A stretch of DNA of 64,000 bases from Taxillus chinensis (Eukaryota; Streptophyta; Magnoliopsida; Santalales; Loranthaceae), in assembly GCA_023512835.1 (NCBI GenBank), contig CM042088.1:7618078-7682077 (forward strand). Direction: 5' to 3'. Each line of letters begins with the position of its first letter. Position 1 is the first letter of the stretch. Shown piece by piece: positions 53,905-64,000 of the stretch. Below the pieces are notes generated by a model. That model made no database searches. It was not told where the DNA came from and saw nothing but the letters and a program-made list of their open reading frames with translations. The translations under genes and the position numbers were made by a program.

Positions 53905-56321
53905 CTATGTAGATATGTCAAGCATACCTAATTTGAGGAGTAGTTCGGAAAATCTTGCATCAAGTAGGGGCTTGGTGAGTATGTCTACAAGTTGATCATC
54001 TGTAGCAACATGTTCGAAAGATATGTGCTTCTTAAGAACATGATCTCGGATGAAGTGATACCTGACTTCAATGTGCTTTGTCTTTGGGTGCATGACAGGA
54101 TTGTTGCTGATAACAATTGCACTGGTGTTGTTGTAGTATAGTGGAACAAATGTCATATTGAACTCGTAGTCAGTAAGTTGACTTTGCATCCAGAGAAGCT
54201 GTGTGCAGCAACTCCCAGTAGCTATATATTCGCCTCAGCAGTAGAAGTTGATACGGAATTCTGCTTCTTACTGAACCATGAAATCAATTTGTTTCCAAGG
54301 AACTGACAAGTACCACTAGTGCTCTTCCTGTCGATGTGACACCCGGCAAAATCAGCATCAGAATATCCGGATAATGTGAAGTTGGACTCCTTTGGATACC
54401 AAAGTCCCAAATTCACTATCCCTTTGAGATACGGCAATATCCATTTTACATGAAGCATGTGTGACTCTTTGGGATTCGCCTGATATCTTGCACAAATGCA
54501 AGTTACAAACATAATATCCAAGCAACTTACTGTAAGGTACAACAATGATCCTATCATCCCTCTGTATTCAGTCACATTTACTAATTCTTTGTTAAGATCA
54601 GGATCTAACTTGGCACTGACTGGCATGGGAGTCTTCACGGGAGTTGAGTTTTGCATTCCGAACTTCTTGATTAAGTCTCATGTGTACTTAGATTGGTTGA
54701 TGAAGATTCCATCCTTTATTTGTTTAACTTCTATTCCAAGGAAGTACGATAATTCTCCCATCATGCTCATTTCAAACTTGCCAGTCATAAACTTCGCAAA
54801 CTCTTCACAAAGCTTTGGATTAGATGATCCAAAGATGATGTCATCCACATAAATTTGTACGATCAGTGAATGACCTTTCTCTTTCCATACAAATAATGTG
54901 GTGTCAATCTTCCCTTTTCTAAAGTTGTGTTCGAGCAAGAATTCCGATAGTGTGTCGTACCAGGCTCTTCGAGCTTGCTTCAATCCGTACAAGAGTTTCC
55001 GTAGTTTATATACCATATGTTCAGCCTTGTGTTCAATGAAGCCCGGAGGTTGTTTAACATAAACCTCCTCTTGAAGATCTCCATTAAGAAAAGCGCTCTT
55101 GACTTCCATTTGATAAACTGTGAAGTTTTCATATGATGCATATGCCAGGAACATTCGGATTGCTTCAAGTCTAGCTATTAGAGCAAAGGTTTGGTCATAA
55201 TCAATGCCTTCTTCTTGACGATATCCTTTGGCTACCAGTCGAGTTTTGTTCTGGATTACTATTCTATCAGTATCAAGTTTGTTCCAGAATACCAATTTAA
55301 CTCTAATGACTTGTTGTGACCATGGCCTTGGTACTAACATCCATACTTCGTTCTTCTTGAACTGATTAAGCTCTTCTTGCATAGCGTCTATCTAGTTTGA
55401 ATCTTGAAGGGCTTAATCCACCACCTTTGGCTCTATCTGTGATAGAAAACAGGAGTAGAGACACAAGTTGGAGGTGGCTGCTCTCGCTCTTACGCCAGCA
55501 GTAAGATCACCAATCACTTGATCTGATGGGTGGTTTCGAGTCCACCTATAGTTCTGCGCAAGTGGTGGTGAGTAATCAACGATTTGAAGCTCTGCCAGAT
55601 CAGGTGGATCTTGTACATCGGCTAGTTGAGCTTCTTCTGGGCCAGCTATATCCGTATGATGAACAGTTCCGGAAGTAGTTTGAGGTTCTTCGGCACTGTG
55701 ACTTTCAGTATTAACTGGTTTAGATGGACTAGAAGGTTCTCTGATGTCATGGCTGTCCGTATCAATTTGTCCGGAGTTGAGTGGAAGTCCTAAGTCCGAA
55801 TCTTTGGAAGCATCATTAGTGACATTTCTTCTTGCATCTCTGGTGCTCGGTGATTCATCAGGAGTTGTGGCAGGAACATGTTTAAACTGAGAATAGTCAA
55901 TCGTGTCTGTATGATCCTGCACGATTGAATTTGAAGTTCCTACACTTGACCAATCAAGGTTAAACTCATCAAAATCAACATGGATAGAGTCTTCAACTGT
56001 TAAATGTTTTCTATCGAAGATGCGATAAGCCTTGCTGTGTAACGAGTATCCGACAAAGATCCCATCATCGGATTTTGGCTCAAATTTACTCCGAGCCTCT
56101 TTGTCATTGTTTAACACGTAGCAAGCACACCCAAAAGCTTTGAAATGAGAGATTGACGGCTTCCTGCCTCTCCATATCTCATAGGGTGTTTTCATGGTAA
56201 CCTTATTGATAAGAGTTATGTTCTGAACATAACATGCAGTGGATATAGCTTCAGCCCATAGACTGAGAGTTCTATTCTCGACAGAGAGAGTCTCAGGAGT
56301 ATTTATGTTTGGGCAGACCAT
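53905..56321 (-). pseudogene. pol: Copia-3 pol: integrase C-terminal part, reverse transcriptase and RNase H
   Basis: On the - strand, order is integrase then RT then RNase H, diagnostic of Ty1/copia. The integrase tail starts near 56321 (LSLWAEAISTACYVQNITLI, PYEIWRGRKPSISHFKAFGC, FVGYSLHSKAYRIFD). RT has [70 protein letters not shown] and the catalytic [14 protein letters not shown]. RNase H shows SGYSDADFAGCHIDRKSTSG, SWFSKKQNSVSTSTAEANI and, after a stop, LYYNNTSAIVISNNP and HIEVRYHFIRDHV. The wording fits the SIRE/Maximus branch. Stops fall near 55385, 54660 and 54200. The integrase catalytic core is missing. Confidence 0.9.
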
Positions 56322-56390
56322 TTACCAAGTCAAGTGACGTTATTTTAGAAAAGTTTTAAAATTTAAATGAGTGCAATGCTTGTGTCATAG
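56322..56390 (-). other. Deletion scar in copia-3 integrase
   Basis: Only about 70 AT-rich bases separate the protease/pre-integrase part (ending LTKASDEES at 56391) from the integrase tail (starting at 56321). The zinc finger and DDE core, normally some 200 residues, are absent. Confidence 0.75.
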
Positions 56391-57060
56391 CTAACTTTCT
56401 TCATCTGATGCTTTAGTGAGGAAGCATACAGGGTCAGAAGAATTATTTCTTAAGACCACTGAATATATGTCCCCATCTCTTAATCCGGATAATTTAATAT
56501 CTCCGGATAAGTTTTCCCTAACTGTGTAGGTGTTAGACATAAAGGAAACAGTAAATCCTTTATCACATAAATTATTGACACTCAGCAGATTATGCTTCAA
56601 ACCTTCGACTAGTGCAACCTTAGTAATTGATACATAGCCATTGGTTAAAGTGCCATACCCCATAGTCTTACCTTTACTATTGTCACCATATGATACGGAT
56701 GGGCCTCGTTTGTCAGCAACTACAACAAGCAAAGACTGGTCACCCGTCATATGTCCAGAGCATCCACTATCGAGTATCCACTTGCTTTTATTAATCTTTA
56801 ACTTCAAGTGGTCCGACAATGCATTCCAGAGATGCTCCTGCAAGACAACAGTTTACACTTTTGGTGCCCAAACTTGTTTCGGGCGGTTAGGAGAAACAAC
56901 CACAATGTCAACAGTTCCCAATTTTGCTTTGCTAGGAACTTTAGCTTTCCAAGTTGACTTTACTTTGTTAGTGTCAGTTGCTTCTTTTATTCGGGTTTTC
57001 TTGGGAGAGTTACTCCTTTGAGATTTAGATTTAGATTTGCTAGAAAAACCCTTTTTGATG
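56391..57060 (-). pseudogene. pol: Copia-3 protease and gag-pol linker
   Basis: On the - strand a basic linker (SKSKSKSQRSNSPKKTRIKE) leads into KINKSKWILDSGCSGHMTGD, the copia aspartic-protease motif with DSG. It is followed by VSYGDNSKGKTMGYGTLTNG and VALVEGLKHNLLSVNNLCDK, the usual sequence toward the pre-integrase domain. A stop lies near 56845. The protease motif itself is intact. The frame ends at the deletion scar at 56390. Confidence 0.88.
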
Positions 57061-58672
57061 AACTGATCTTTATTAATATAAACTTGATTACAAAGCCAGT
57101 CATCAGATAGACTCCAACACTTATAATGATAATGGCCTATTTCTTTACAGATAGAATAGACACTATGATACGAACCACAAACAAGGGATACAGGTTTCTT
57201 AGGTTTTACAGGTTTTCTACTTTGTTCCCTTTGGCTAGTCCTTTGCGATTGGGTGACGCACTCTTGGCCCTAGATGCGTCATCCTTAGCTTTTCCGTTCT
57301 TTCTGGGTGCTGCATTTTCGACTTTAACTATAGCAGCCTTCCCTTTATGTTTAGGTCGGGTGCTACTACTTCGGGATTAGCAGTAACAACCTCTCTTCCA
57401 TAGTCATACACTATGGTGCCACCTGAAATGAAACCATCCAACGATTTAGATGTACTAACAGGATAAAGGTTGGTTAGTTTTGGAATGAAATCTGAGGGAC
57501 ACTCAGTAGCTTGAGTGGAGGTAGATGGTTCGGAGCCAAGGCCATATTTAACTTGGATATCGTCCGTATTAGTCCTAAATGTAGAAGCTATTTCCCCCAA
57601 TTTTAGCCACTTATGATTTATTTCCTTTTCCTTTTCAAGTTCGTTCTTAAGTCTTTTAAGATTAATAGTTAGGCTATTTAAGTTGGTATTTAGCAAATGA
57701 TTTTCTGCTCTTAGGTCGTGATACCAAGCCTCTTTACTCCTGAAGTCAACTATATCTTTTTCAAGTCTTGCAACAGTAAATTCAAGACGTTTAGCTTTAC
57801 CTTCTATCTTTGTACATTTGAGTAATTATTAGTCTCTCATTCTTTTCATGATCACGTTCAGCAGTAAGAGATTCTAATTTACTCATGAGCTCAGAGATAG
57901 AAGTTACCTCAGTGTTTTCCATGAGGTAGACGTTCGGTTTTGCGGTTAGCTCATCATCAGAGGATTCCTCCTCTTCTTCCAAGCCACTAACATACTTTGT
58001 GACGAATGCCTTCCTCTTATCCTTGCTACTTTCTGATGTGGAGCGTTGGGGTTTAACCTTATCACTTTTATCGACCGTCTTTGATTTGGATTTACAATCC
58101 TTGGCCCAGTGATCGGGTTTCCCACAGTTGTAGCATTCTTGGGAACTTGACTCTGATCGCTCCTTCCTTCTCGATGATGATGAGGAGCCTCTTCTGAATC
58201 CTTTTCTGCTTTTCCGCAGGAATCGCTCGAAGGATTTGACAAAAAGAGCTATTTCTTCTTCAGCGTCCGAGTCAAAGTTCTCTGACTCTTTTGTATCATC
58301 ATCCTGCTGTATACTGAGACATTTGGTAGCTTTAAAAGCTACCCCTTTTCTTTTCGAGCTACTTTCTCATCTCGGTCAGTATATTTGAATCTAACCTCAT
58401 GAGTCCGTAGCTCTCCATATAGTTCTTCAAGGGGAGCATTCTGCCAATTTTTGTCTGCTTGCATCTGGACCTGCTTGGAGTAGTAGCGATCCGACAAGGA
58501 GCGAAAAAACTTGTCATTGATTTGAAATTGAGTGTAGTGCTCATTGACAGTTTTTCACTCAAGAATGAGCTTGTCGAATCTCCGATAGATGCTTTTGAGG
58601 GATTCGACAGGTTTACGATTAAGTCTCTCAAAGTTCTGTCTGAGAGCACAGATGACATTCTGCATTTGGGAC
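57061..58672 (-). pseudogene. gag: Copia-3 gag, N-terminus missing
   Basis: From the right on the - strand the capsid-like part shows VESLKSIYRRFDKLILEWKT, the Gln/Lys-rich QVQMQADKNWQNAPLEELYG and a basic stretch. The zinc knuckle is CYNCGKPDHWAKDC (CX2CX4HX4C, near 58090-58135). Downstream are KRKAFVTKYVSGLEEEEESS and a coiled-coil-like region (ISELMSKLESLTAERDHEKN, then LNSLTINLKRLKNELEKEKE). This long coiled-coil tail after the knuckle is typical of SIRE-type gag. Frameshifts occur near 58360 and 57800. The first part of gag and the 5' LTR are cut off by the LTR starting at 58673. Confidence 0.85.
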
Positions 58673-59810
58673 TGTCATCACCCGTTTTTGACTGGGCTCA
58701 TACTAGCTTTTGTGAAAGGACTCCATGCTAGTTCATTCCGTTGATCCTAGAGTCATCCCTGCACAAGGCTCACATAAACCATTAAAGAAAACAAAAACAG
58801 AGTCGCCACCAAACAAATTTAAGGTGTGATTGGGCACCTAGAAAAAGAAAGGTCTACAGTTCCAGAGAATTAGGTTCGGGAGTCGGTTACATGTGGGGAA
58901 GGAAGAAAAACTCTTGCACCCCCCAACGCCCACAATTAGTACCTAGTCTTGATCTATGGGTGTTTGCTTGCATTATTCAAAAAGAAGTTATTTTTATATA
59001 TTTTTAATTTTTGGGAAAAGGAAGTTTTTACGATCTAAATCTTAAAACAACAAAAAAAGGAAAAGATTTTAAAACAAATAAAAGGGTACATTCTAATTTT
59101 AGAAAAAGAATGTGGGATCTAGGCTCGTGTGACGGTATTGCATTTTTATAAGAAAACAAAAGTAATTTTTCTTTTTTAGAAAAGAAAACAAAAACAATTT
59201 GAATTCAAATAAGAAAATACTTCCACAATTGCTATTGGCCCAAGCAGACTAGGATATGAGCATCTAGGGCTCAACCCTCATGACCGCCCAGGCCTTATTT
59301 TATTTTTTTTAGAAAATATACACTTTGCTTGTCCTTTTTAATTTTTGAAGAAAAAAAGAATGTGAATTAAAAAAAACTGTTTCACTTCAAAACATTTGAG
59401 CAAAGAAGCCTTAACAGTTTAAATATGAAGAAGTTAAAGAAAGGAACCTGGGTGGATTTTATGAAGAAGTTCAAAAAGTTTCCCTAAAAGCACAAAGGTT
59501 AGAAAGAAAAATGTAGCTTCCCTTTCCCGCCTTGAGTCTTCATTGTCCACACTTCTAGACTGTGTACTCCTTGCTTTGGAAGTGCCTCCTTTGATAATTG
59601 ATATTTGATGTCCCCATTGAATGGCCTCCCCGTTGATGCCTTCTACCGCTGGAAGAGGATGATCAATTTTGTGTCTTTCCTCTTGAGGATCCCTAGATAT
59701 TCTCTCTCTCTGATTTTTCCGCTCAAAAACCCACTTGGTAATTGATAATTGATCCCCCTTGATCGGATACTTCCTCCTCCCTAGTCTGCCTCCTGGGACA
59801 ATATATTTAT
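58673..59810 (-). repeat. LTR of the 40618-41748 family (- strand), split by E4
   Basis: Its end on the - strand (CGGGTGATGACA, 58673) abuts copia-3 gag, so it inserted there. The blocks GGTTCGGGAGTCGGTTAC, GAAAAACTCTTGCACCCCC and TTAGTACCTAGTC match the reverse complement of 41490-41600. On the - strand ATAAATATA near 59802-59810 looks like the TATA box. E4 starts at 59811, so the U3 part should resume beyond E4, outside the window. Confidence 0.65.
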
Positions 59811-60374
59811 TGTAATGACCCGTGTGTAACCCATGTGTATGAAGTTAACCACAAACACCTTGGATGTTGATACACAAGTTTGAGATAAGAGATGAGCCCA
59901 AGAGGGGACTTTTGGGAGGTGCATGTGACAAGTGATAACGTACCTTTATGCCCTAGGAAGATGTTATGCGTATACAGGCGGTTTTAAGCTGTTTTGGCTG
60001 ATCTTGGAGCTCACTTTTGACCTAGTAGATGGCCTCAAACAATTGGCATGCAAGAACAAAAGTTTCTTAGAATGAGGTCCTCTATCTACCACATACATTT
60101 CAGAGCATTTGGAGCTGCACGTGAATTCACCCATTTCACGTGCAAGCATATTTTTGCTTCCTAGACCTCTACAAGATGCAAGGAGGCTTGGGGTGAAGTT
60201 TGAGTGCATTTGGAGCTGCACGTCAATTGGGGAATTGGCGTTCAAATTGGCGTGCAAGCATGTTTTTGCATGGTTATCTTGGTTTTGTCATTCTAATCAT
60301 CTTTTTCCAAAGGACCATGTTGGAATTGTGAATATTTTGGTGTGTATGGATGTGGGAAGGTCATAGCTTGTTCC

Positions 60375-60453
60375 ATCAAAACTACGTCGTTTTGATGCTG
60401 GGATTCACTTAATCAAAACTACGCCGTTTTGATGTTGTGTTGTCTATATAAGG
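60375..60453 (+). promoter_or_regulatory. E4 LTR core promoter: two palindromes and TATA box
   Basis: ATCAAAAC-TACGTC-GTTTTGAT at 60375-60396 is perfect. The second copy at 60412-60433 has centre TACGCC. TCTATATAAGG is at 60443-60453. Confidence 0.7.
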
Positions 60454-60504
60454 AGGAGAAGCCCCTCTGTTCTAGGTTTATGGTTTGTTGCTCCACTAGC
60501 CGTC

Positions 60505-60506
<2 letters not shown>

Positions 60507-60546
<40 letters not shown>
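60507..60546 (+). repeat. GA microsatellite in E4 LTR leader
   Basis: An uninterrupted AG run of about 40 bases. The same site holds 14-16 bases in E1 and E2 and about 26-32 in the solo LTRs. Confidence 0.95.
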
Positions 60547-60549
<3 letters not shown>

Positions 60550-61026
60550 AGGAGAGCTTCTGGTGGCTGCCGGAGCGTCTTGCGTGGGTGGTCGGAGCCT
60601 TGCGTGGAAGCGGGAGCAGGAGAACATACAAGGTAGGGGTTCTGTTCTTCCTAAATCCTCCTCTGTCCTAGGGTTCTAGGGCAGATTGTAGAGTTATATC
60701 TATTTATATATATATATATGTAATCCATATAGGTGTGATCTCCTATATGGATGTTGGCTTTCAGTGGCATTTTGGTGTGATTCTGCTGTTACATGTTATA
60801 TGTTCGATGAAATGCCTGTGTGAATATAGCTGTGTGTATATGCCCATTACGTGTTTGGTAATATGTCTGTGTGGCTGGACTTGTGATTTAGTGTATGTAT
60901 GTATGCTGGGTGTTTGTTCTATGACCTAAATGGCTGGGTTTGTGCACTTGTGAACGGGTGCACACCAAGTGTTTGGTTTTATGCTTGAGTGACCGTGGTG
61001 TGTGTTATGTGCATGACTGTGCTATC

Positions 61027-61150
61027 TGGCCTGAAGAGGCGGTTAAACTACTTTGCCTGAGAGGCGGTTAAACCAGTGGCCTGAAGAGGCGGTTAAACTA
61101 CTTTGCCTGAGAGGCGGTTAAATCAGTGGCCTGAAAAGGCGGTTAAACTA
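61027..61150 (+). repeat. Tandem repeat in E4 LTR (about five units)
   Basis: GGCCTGAAGAGGCGGTTAAAC alternates with TGCCTGAGAGGCGGTTAAA, joined by TACTT or CAGT, with a unit near 26-29 bp. It is absent from the other LTRs of the family at this position, so it is a recent expansion of the GCCTG-GAGGC word. Confidence 0.85.
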
Positions 61151-61660
61151 CTTGCTTGAGATGTGTTTTGTTAGCCAGTGTGGCTGGGGCTGGGGTTACG
61201 CCCACTTGTGTGATGTTTTATTTTCTTTTTCTTAATACTGTCACGTCACTACACCTGTGCACATGCATGTAGCCGCTAGGAGCATGGGAAGGGTTGGGGA
61301 GACTTGATCCCTGCGAGCCGTGGTTGCTCACCCCTCCTACTGTGTTTGCTTGTTTTCTAGGGACTTACAGGCGTTAGGTGGATACACCAAGGTGGAAGAC
61401 CATAATTATTTTACTCTCTTCCATTTATGTTTTGTTTTTTTATGGGAATTGATGTAACCCTAGTGGAGATGGGATTGGAAAGGATTTTGCTGTAATAAAC
61501 TAGTTTGGATTGCTTTTATGAACATTACTTTCTTGAATGTGTTGTGGATGTTTAAAATGTTAAATTCTTGATTTGTATCCTAACCCCTTTGCCCTCCGTG
61601 TGGGTAAAAGGGGAGTCACGTACCGGTTTCCTCGGGTTGGAAATCCGGGGCGTGACAATA

Positions 61661-61672
61661 TGGTATCAGAGC
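61661..61672 (+). other. E4 primer binding site
   Basis: TGGTATCAGAGC follows the LTR after three bases (iMet type). Confidence 0.9.
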
Positions 61673-62065
61673 ATGGTCTAGTTGGCCTAGGGTAGTGGGC
61701 GGACCTGGTTATCCTAAGTCCTTTGGAGGAGCCTGGAGGGACATGCCTGATCAACATGGTCCTCTTTGAGCCTCCAAGGTGTACTTAGGGTAGTCCAATC
61801 TTGTGGTAGGATTTGCATGCATTGGCATTAGGGCACTAGTTGCATTTGCTGTGAATGTATGCTAAACTGTGGATAAGATCATATGATTAAGTGAAATGTG
61901 CAACTCGATTTGTTTGGCAATGTGTACTGAACTGTGCAATGTGATTGATGCAATGTATGTGTGTAATGTCATGTGATAGTGGAATTGATCAGTGGGGTAG
62001 AGGTAGTGACGCGATAGATTATAAAAATTGTTTTGACGTTGTGCTTCTTACTTCGTGTAGTAAGA
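61673..62065 (+). other. E4 leader
   Basis: Noncoding, homologous to the leaders of E2 and E3. No gene is seen. Confidence 0.75.
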
Positions 62066-63216
62066 ATGCCGCCGAGGAGAGTGACACGTGCGTCCGGGGC
62101 AGTGGCTGATGAGTCATTTGCCCATGAGGGTCCGGGTGAGGGACCGTCCGTTGGAGGGCATGCGTTGTTGCTGGCACAGCTACGAGAAGGCATCTGGCTG
62201 GAGGTACGAGAACTACGGGAGGGACTCCGGCAGGACGTTCGGGAGGAGGTGCGCCATGAGATGGCGGCACGACAGGTGGTGCCACCACCACCACCACCAC
62301 CACCGGAGGAGAGCTGCCTCGTGAGCGTGAGAGTTCGCCGGGTGGTGTACCAACTCGTGCGAGAGGATGACGTGGTGACACGGTTCCGAAAGGAACAACC
62401 TCCGCGATTTAAGGGGGGAAGGAGATCCCGTGGTAGGCGAGCGGTGGTTGAGGCGGATCGAGCATGTGTTCTCCTTTCTCCTGCCCCGGGAAGAGGATAA
62501 GGTGCGGCCGGCAATTCGGCGGCTGGAGGGGGGATGCTTTGGAGTGGTGGACGAGTGTCGCGGGGAGCCATGTGGTGCAACTCATGCTTTGGGAGGAGTT
62601 CTTGCAACTCTTCCATGATGAGTTCTTCCCGGAATCAGTGAGATGGCAGAAGAGGGAAGAATTCGGCAGCTTGAAGCAGGGATCCAGGACGGTACCTGAG
62701 TATGAGCGGGAGTTCCGGAGCTTGAGTAGGTTTGCTCCTGAGACTGTGGCAAGGGAGGACCTGAAGGCCCACAAGTTCACTTTGGGCCTTAGGCCAGCCC
62801 TTAGGCAGAGGGTGGCAATTCTACGCTTGAGGACCTATCGTGAGGCGTGGAGACGGCCCGTATAGCCGAGAGAGAGCCGGATGATGGGAGGTAGGTCCAT
62901 CAGGGTCGCCGGTTGCGAGTGGGCCTGATCGAGATGCAGGGTCCAAGAGGCTCAAGACGGAGGAGAGGGATAGCAGTTCTTTTCGTAGTCGGGGTCAGAC
63001 ATCTGTGAACCCCGGGAGGTTCACCTTTGGCGGCGGAAGACAGGGTGGTCCATCTGGGAGTCTACCTAGCAGCTGTCACTGCTGTGGAGAGCAGGGTCAC
63101 TTCAAAGGGGAGTGCCCCAAGAAGGATTGGCGATGCAACAACTGTGGACGAGAGGGCCATTTGCGCCGGGTTTGCAGGAGTGGCAACGGGGAGCGGGGGG
63201 CATGGCATCCGGCGTG
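62066..63216 (+). pseudogene. gag: E4 gag (Tekay-like) with frameshifts
   Basis: The ATG at 62066 gives MPPRRVTRASGAVADESFAH. A helical LREGIWLEVRELREGLRQDV stretch and a proline run (62282-62306) follow. A frameshift after the proline run is offset near 62363, so the capsid-like part returns as EDDVVTRFRKEQPPRFKG. Another shift near 62413 moves it to GERWLRRIEHVFSFLLPREE, and one more near 62530 to LEWWTSVAGSHVVQLMLWEE and SLSRFAPETVAREDLKAHKF. Both zinc knuckles are intact in one frame: CHCCGEQGHFKGEC and CNNCGREGHLRRVC. There are no C-to-T stops in this copy. Its damage is small indels, unlike E2 and E3. Confidence 0.87.
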
Positions 63217-63362
63217 AGGAGTGATGCTAGCTTCCGTGCACCAGCCGAGAGACCGGCTCGTCGGTGGCGAGGCCAGCCGGCCAGGATCCGGTCGGACCCG
63301 ACCCCGGGGGAGGCCGGAGTGGCACGGGACCGAGGCTGGAGGAGGTAACCTTAGCGGGAAGC

Positions 63363-64000
63363 GTCCAGGTGAGTGAGCCGACCAGTGGCACGGGCCAAGG
63401 AAGGGTGTTTGCGCTGGAGGCGACATACCAGGAGGAGGCTGAGCTACCACCCCCACCAGCTGAGGGTGGAGCAGGACCATCGGTGGTTAGAGGTACCCTC
63501 TTGATTTCCTGCACGTTAGCTTCTGTTCTTTTTGATACGGGTGCATCGTGTTCCTTCGCTGCCGAGCTTCTTATTGATGGCTTGGGGTTAGCTTGTGTGG
63601 AGGCCGCGAGGCCCCTAGTTGTGGAGTCTCCGGTGGGAGACATGATTAAGGTACGGCGTGTGTGTCGTGACTGTGTGTTAACCCTAGGAGAGGTGGAGCT
63701 GAGTTTTGACTTGCATGTAATGCCTTTGAGGATGTTTGACCTAATCTTGGGTATGGATTGGCTTATGGCTTTCCAAGCCAAGATAGACTGTTACCGGCGG
63801 CGTGTATCCTTCGTGACACCTACAGGGACCTCTTGCACCCTGCAGGGGGAGTGGGACTGTGAGGCGAGTCGGGCCGGGCCGGTGTTGGACCAGTGGGGTG
63901 CCATTACCCACAGGTTGGCAGCCCTGACCTTTGCTGAGGGGGGTAAGGTGGAAAGGAGGGTGTGGCCCACTGTTGTAGATCAATTTCAGGATGTTTTTCC
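63363..64000 (+). CDS. pol: E4 aspartic protease and start of RT linker (runs off window)
   Basis: A single open frame runs from about 63363 to the window end. A Pro-rich linker (EEAELPPPPAEGGAGPSVVR) precedes the retropepsin motif SVLFDTGASCSFAAELLIDG. This is followed by LTLGEVELSFDLHVMPLRMF and DLILGMDWLMAFQAKIDCYR, and it ends toward VDQFQDVFP, just before the RT. No ATG is expected because it is made as part of gag-pol. Compared with E2, the frameshift near 11680 is absent here, so this is the better-preserved protease of the family. RT, RNase H and integrase lie beyond the window. Confidence 0.88.

Larger units (their letters stand above)
59811..61657 (+). repeat. E4 5' LTR (Tekay-like, 1847 bp)
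   Basis: It starts TGTAATGACCCGTGTG and ends CGGGGCGTGACA, followed by the PBS. It is very close to the E1 LTR over the first kilobase. The left flank TTTAT is the presumed target site. It has a long GA run (60507-60546) and a private tandem repeat at 61027-61150. Confidence 0.92.

Noticed and set aside
58673..59810. Complete solo LTR ending at 59800 (TCCTGGGACA)
   Set aside because: The flanks GGGAC and ATATA do not match, and a TATA-like box sits at the right edge; interruption by E4 fits better.

Overview
This window looks like heterochromatic, transposon-packed DNA from a flowering plant. It contains plant-type LTR retrotransposons of several lineages: Ty3/gypsy Tekay/Del and Galadriel-like chromoviruses with chromodomains, Ty3/gypsy Tat/Ogre-like elements, Ty1/copia SIRE-like elements, and TRIMs. 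Most are primed by a tRNA-iMet-type site. I found no host gene, rRNA, tRNA gene or CRISPR array. Almost every base belongs to an element nested in another element, and most coding regions are broken by stops, frameshifts or insertions. Lineage names are my assignment from protein motifs, not from a database search.

Left block (1-20012, + strand). The window opens inside a Tekay-type element, E1 (integrase, chromodomain, 3' LTR to 2898). E1 sits in the third ORF of a SIRE-like copia element (copia-1, 2900-9160). A small mosaic Galadriel-like element (5293-7564) is inserted in the same ORF. Copia-1 is itself inserted in the 5' LTR of a second Tekay element, E2 (9161-20012). E2 has gag, protease, RT, a tandemly triplicated RNase H segment, integrase, and a 3' LTR that holds a foreign solo LTR with a perfect 5-bp target duplication.

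Middle block (20013-41748). A 637-bp unassigned spacer is followed by E3 (Tekay 5' LTR and truncated gag, 20650-23510). Next comes a large Tat/Ogre-like element on the - strand (about 23571-40617), with truncated 3' LTR, PPT, 3'UTR minisatellite, pol with two RNase H domains, a putative intron, protease plus G-patch, gag, an extra upstream ORF (DUF7745-like), PBS and 5' LTR. Two solo LTRs, each with a perfect target duplication, interrupt its integrase and its upstream ORF. An LTR fragment of another family follows (40618-41748).

Right block (41749-64000). Copia-2 (+ strand, third ORF and 3' LTR) and copia-3 (- strand, near full length) converge on a 2.7-kb Tat fragment that also carries a solo copy of the same LTR. 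Copia-3 has gag, pol and a long third ORF interrupted by a 488-bp TRIM and by a second TRIM-like insert. Its gag is cut by another LTR, and E4 (Tekay: 5' LTR, gag, protease, running off the window) is inserted in that LTR.

The most notable feature is the third ORF shared by all three copia copies. It lies between pol and the 3' LTR, the position of the env-like gene in SIRE elements. It encodes a plant-transposon-type N-terminal domain, a Pro/Ala/Ser-rich linker and a Ulp1-like (C48) cysteine-protease domain. Two of the three copies still show His, Asp, Gln and Cys at the expected motif positions.
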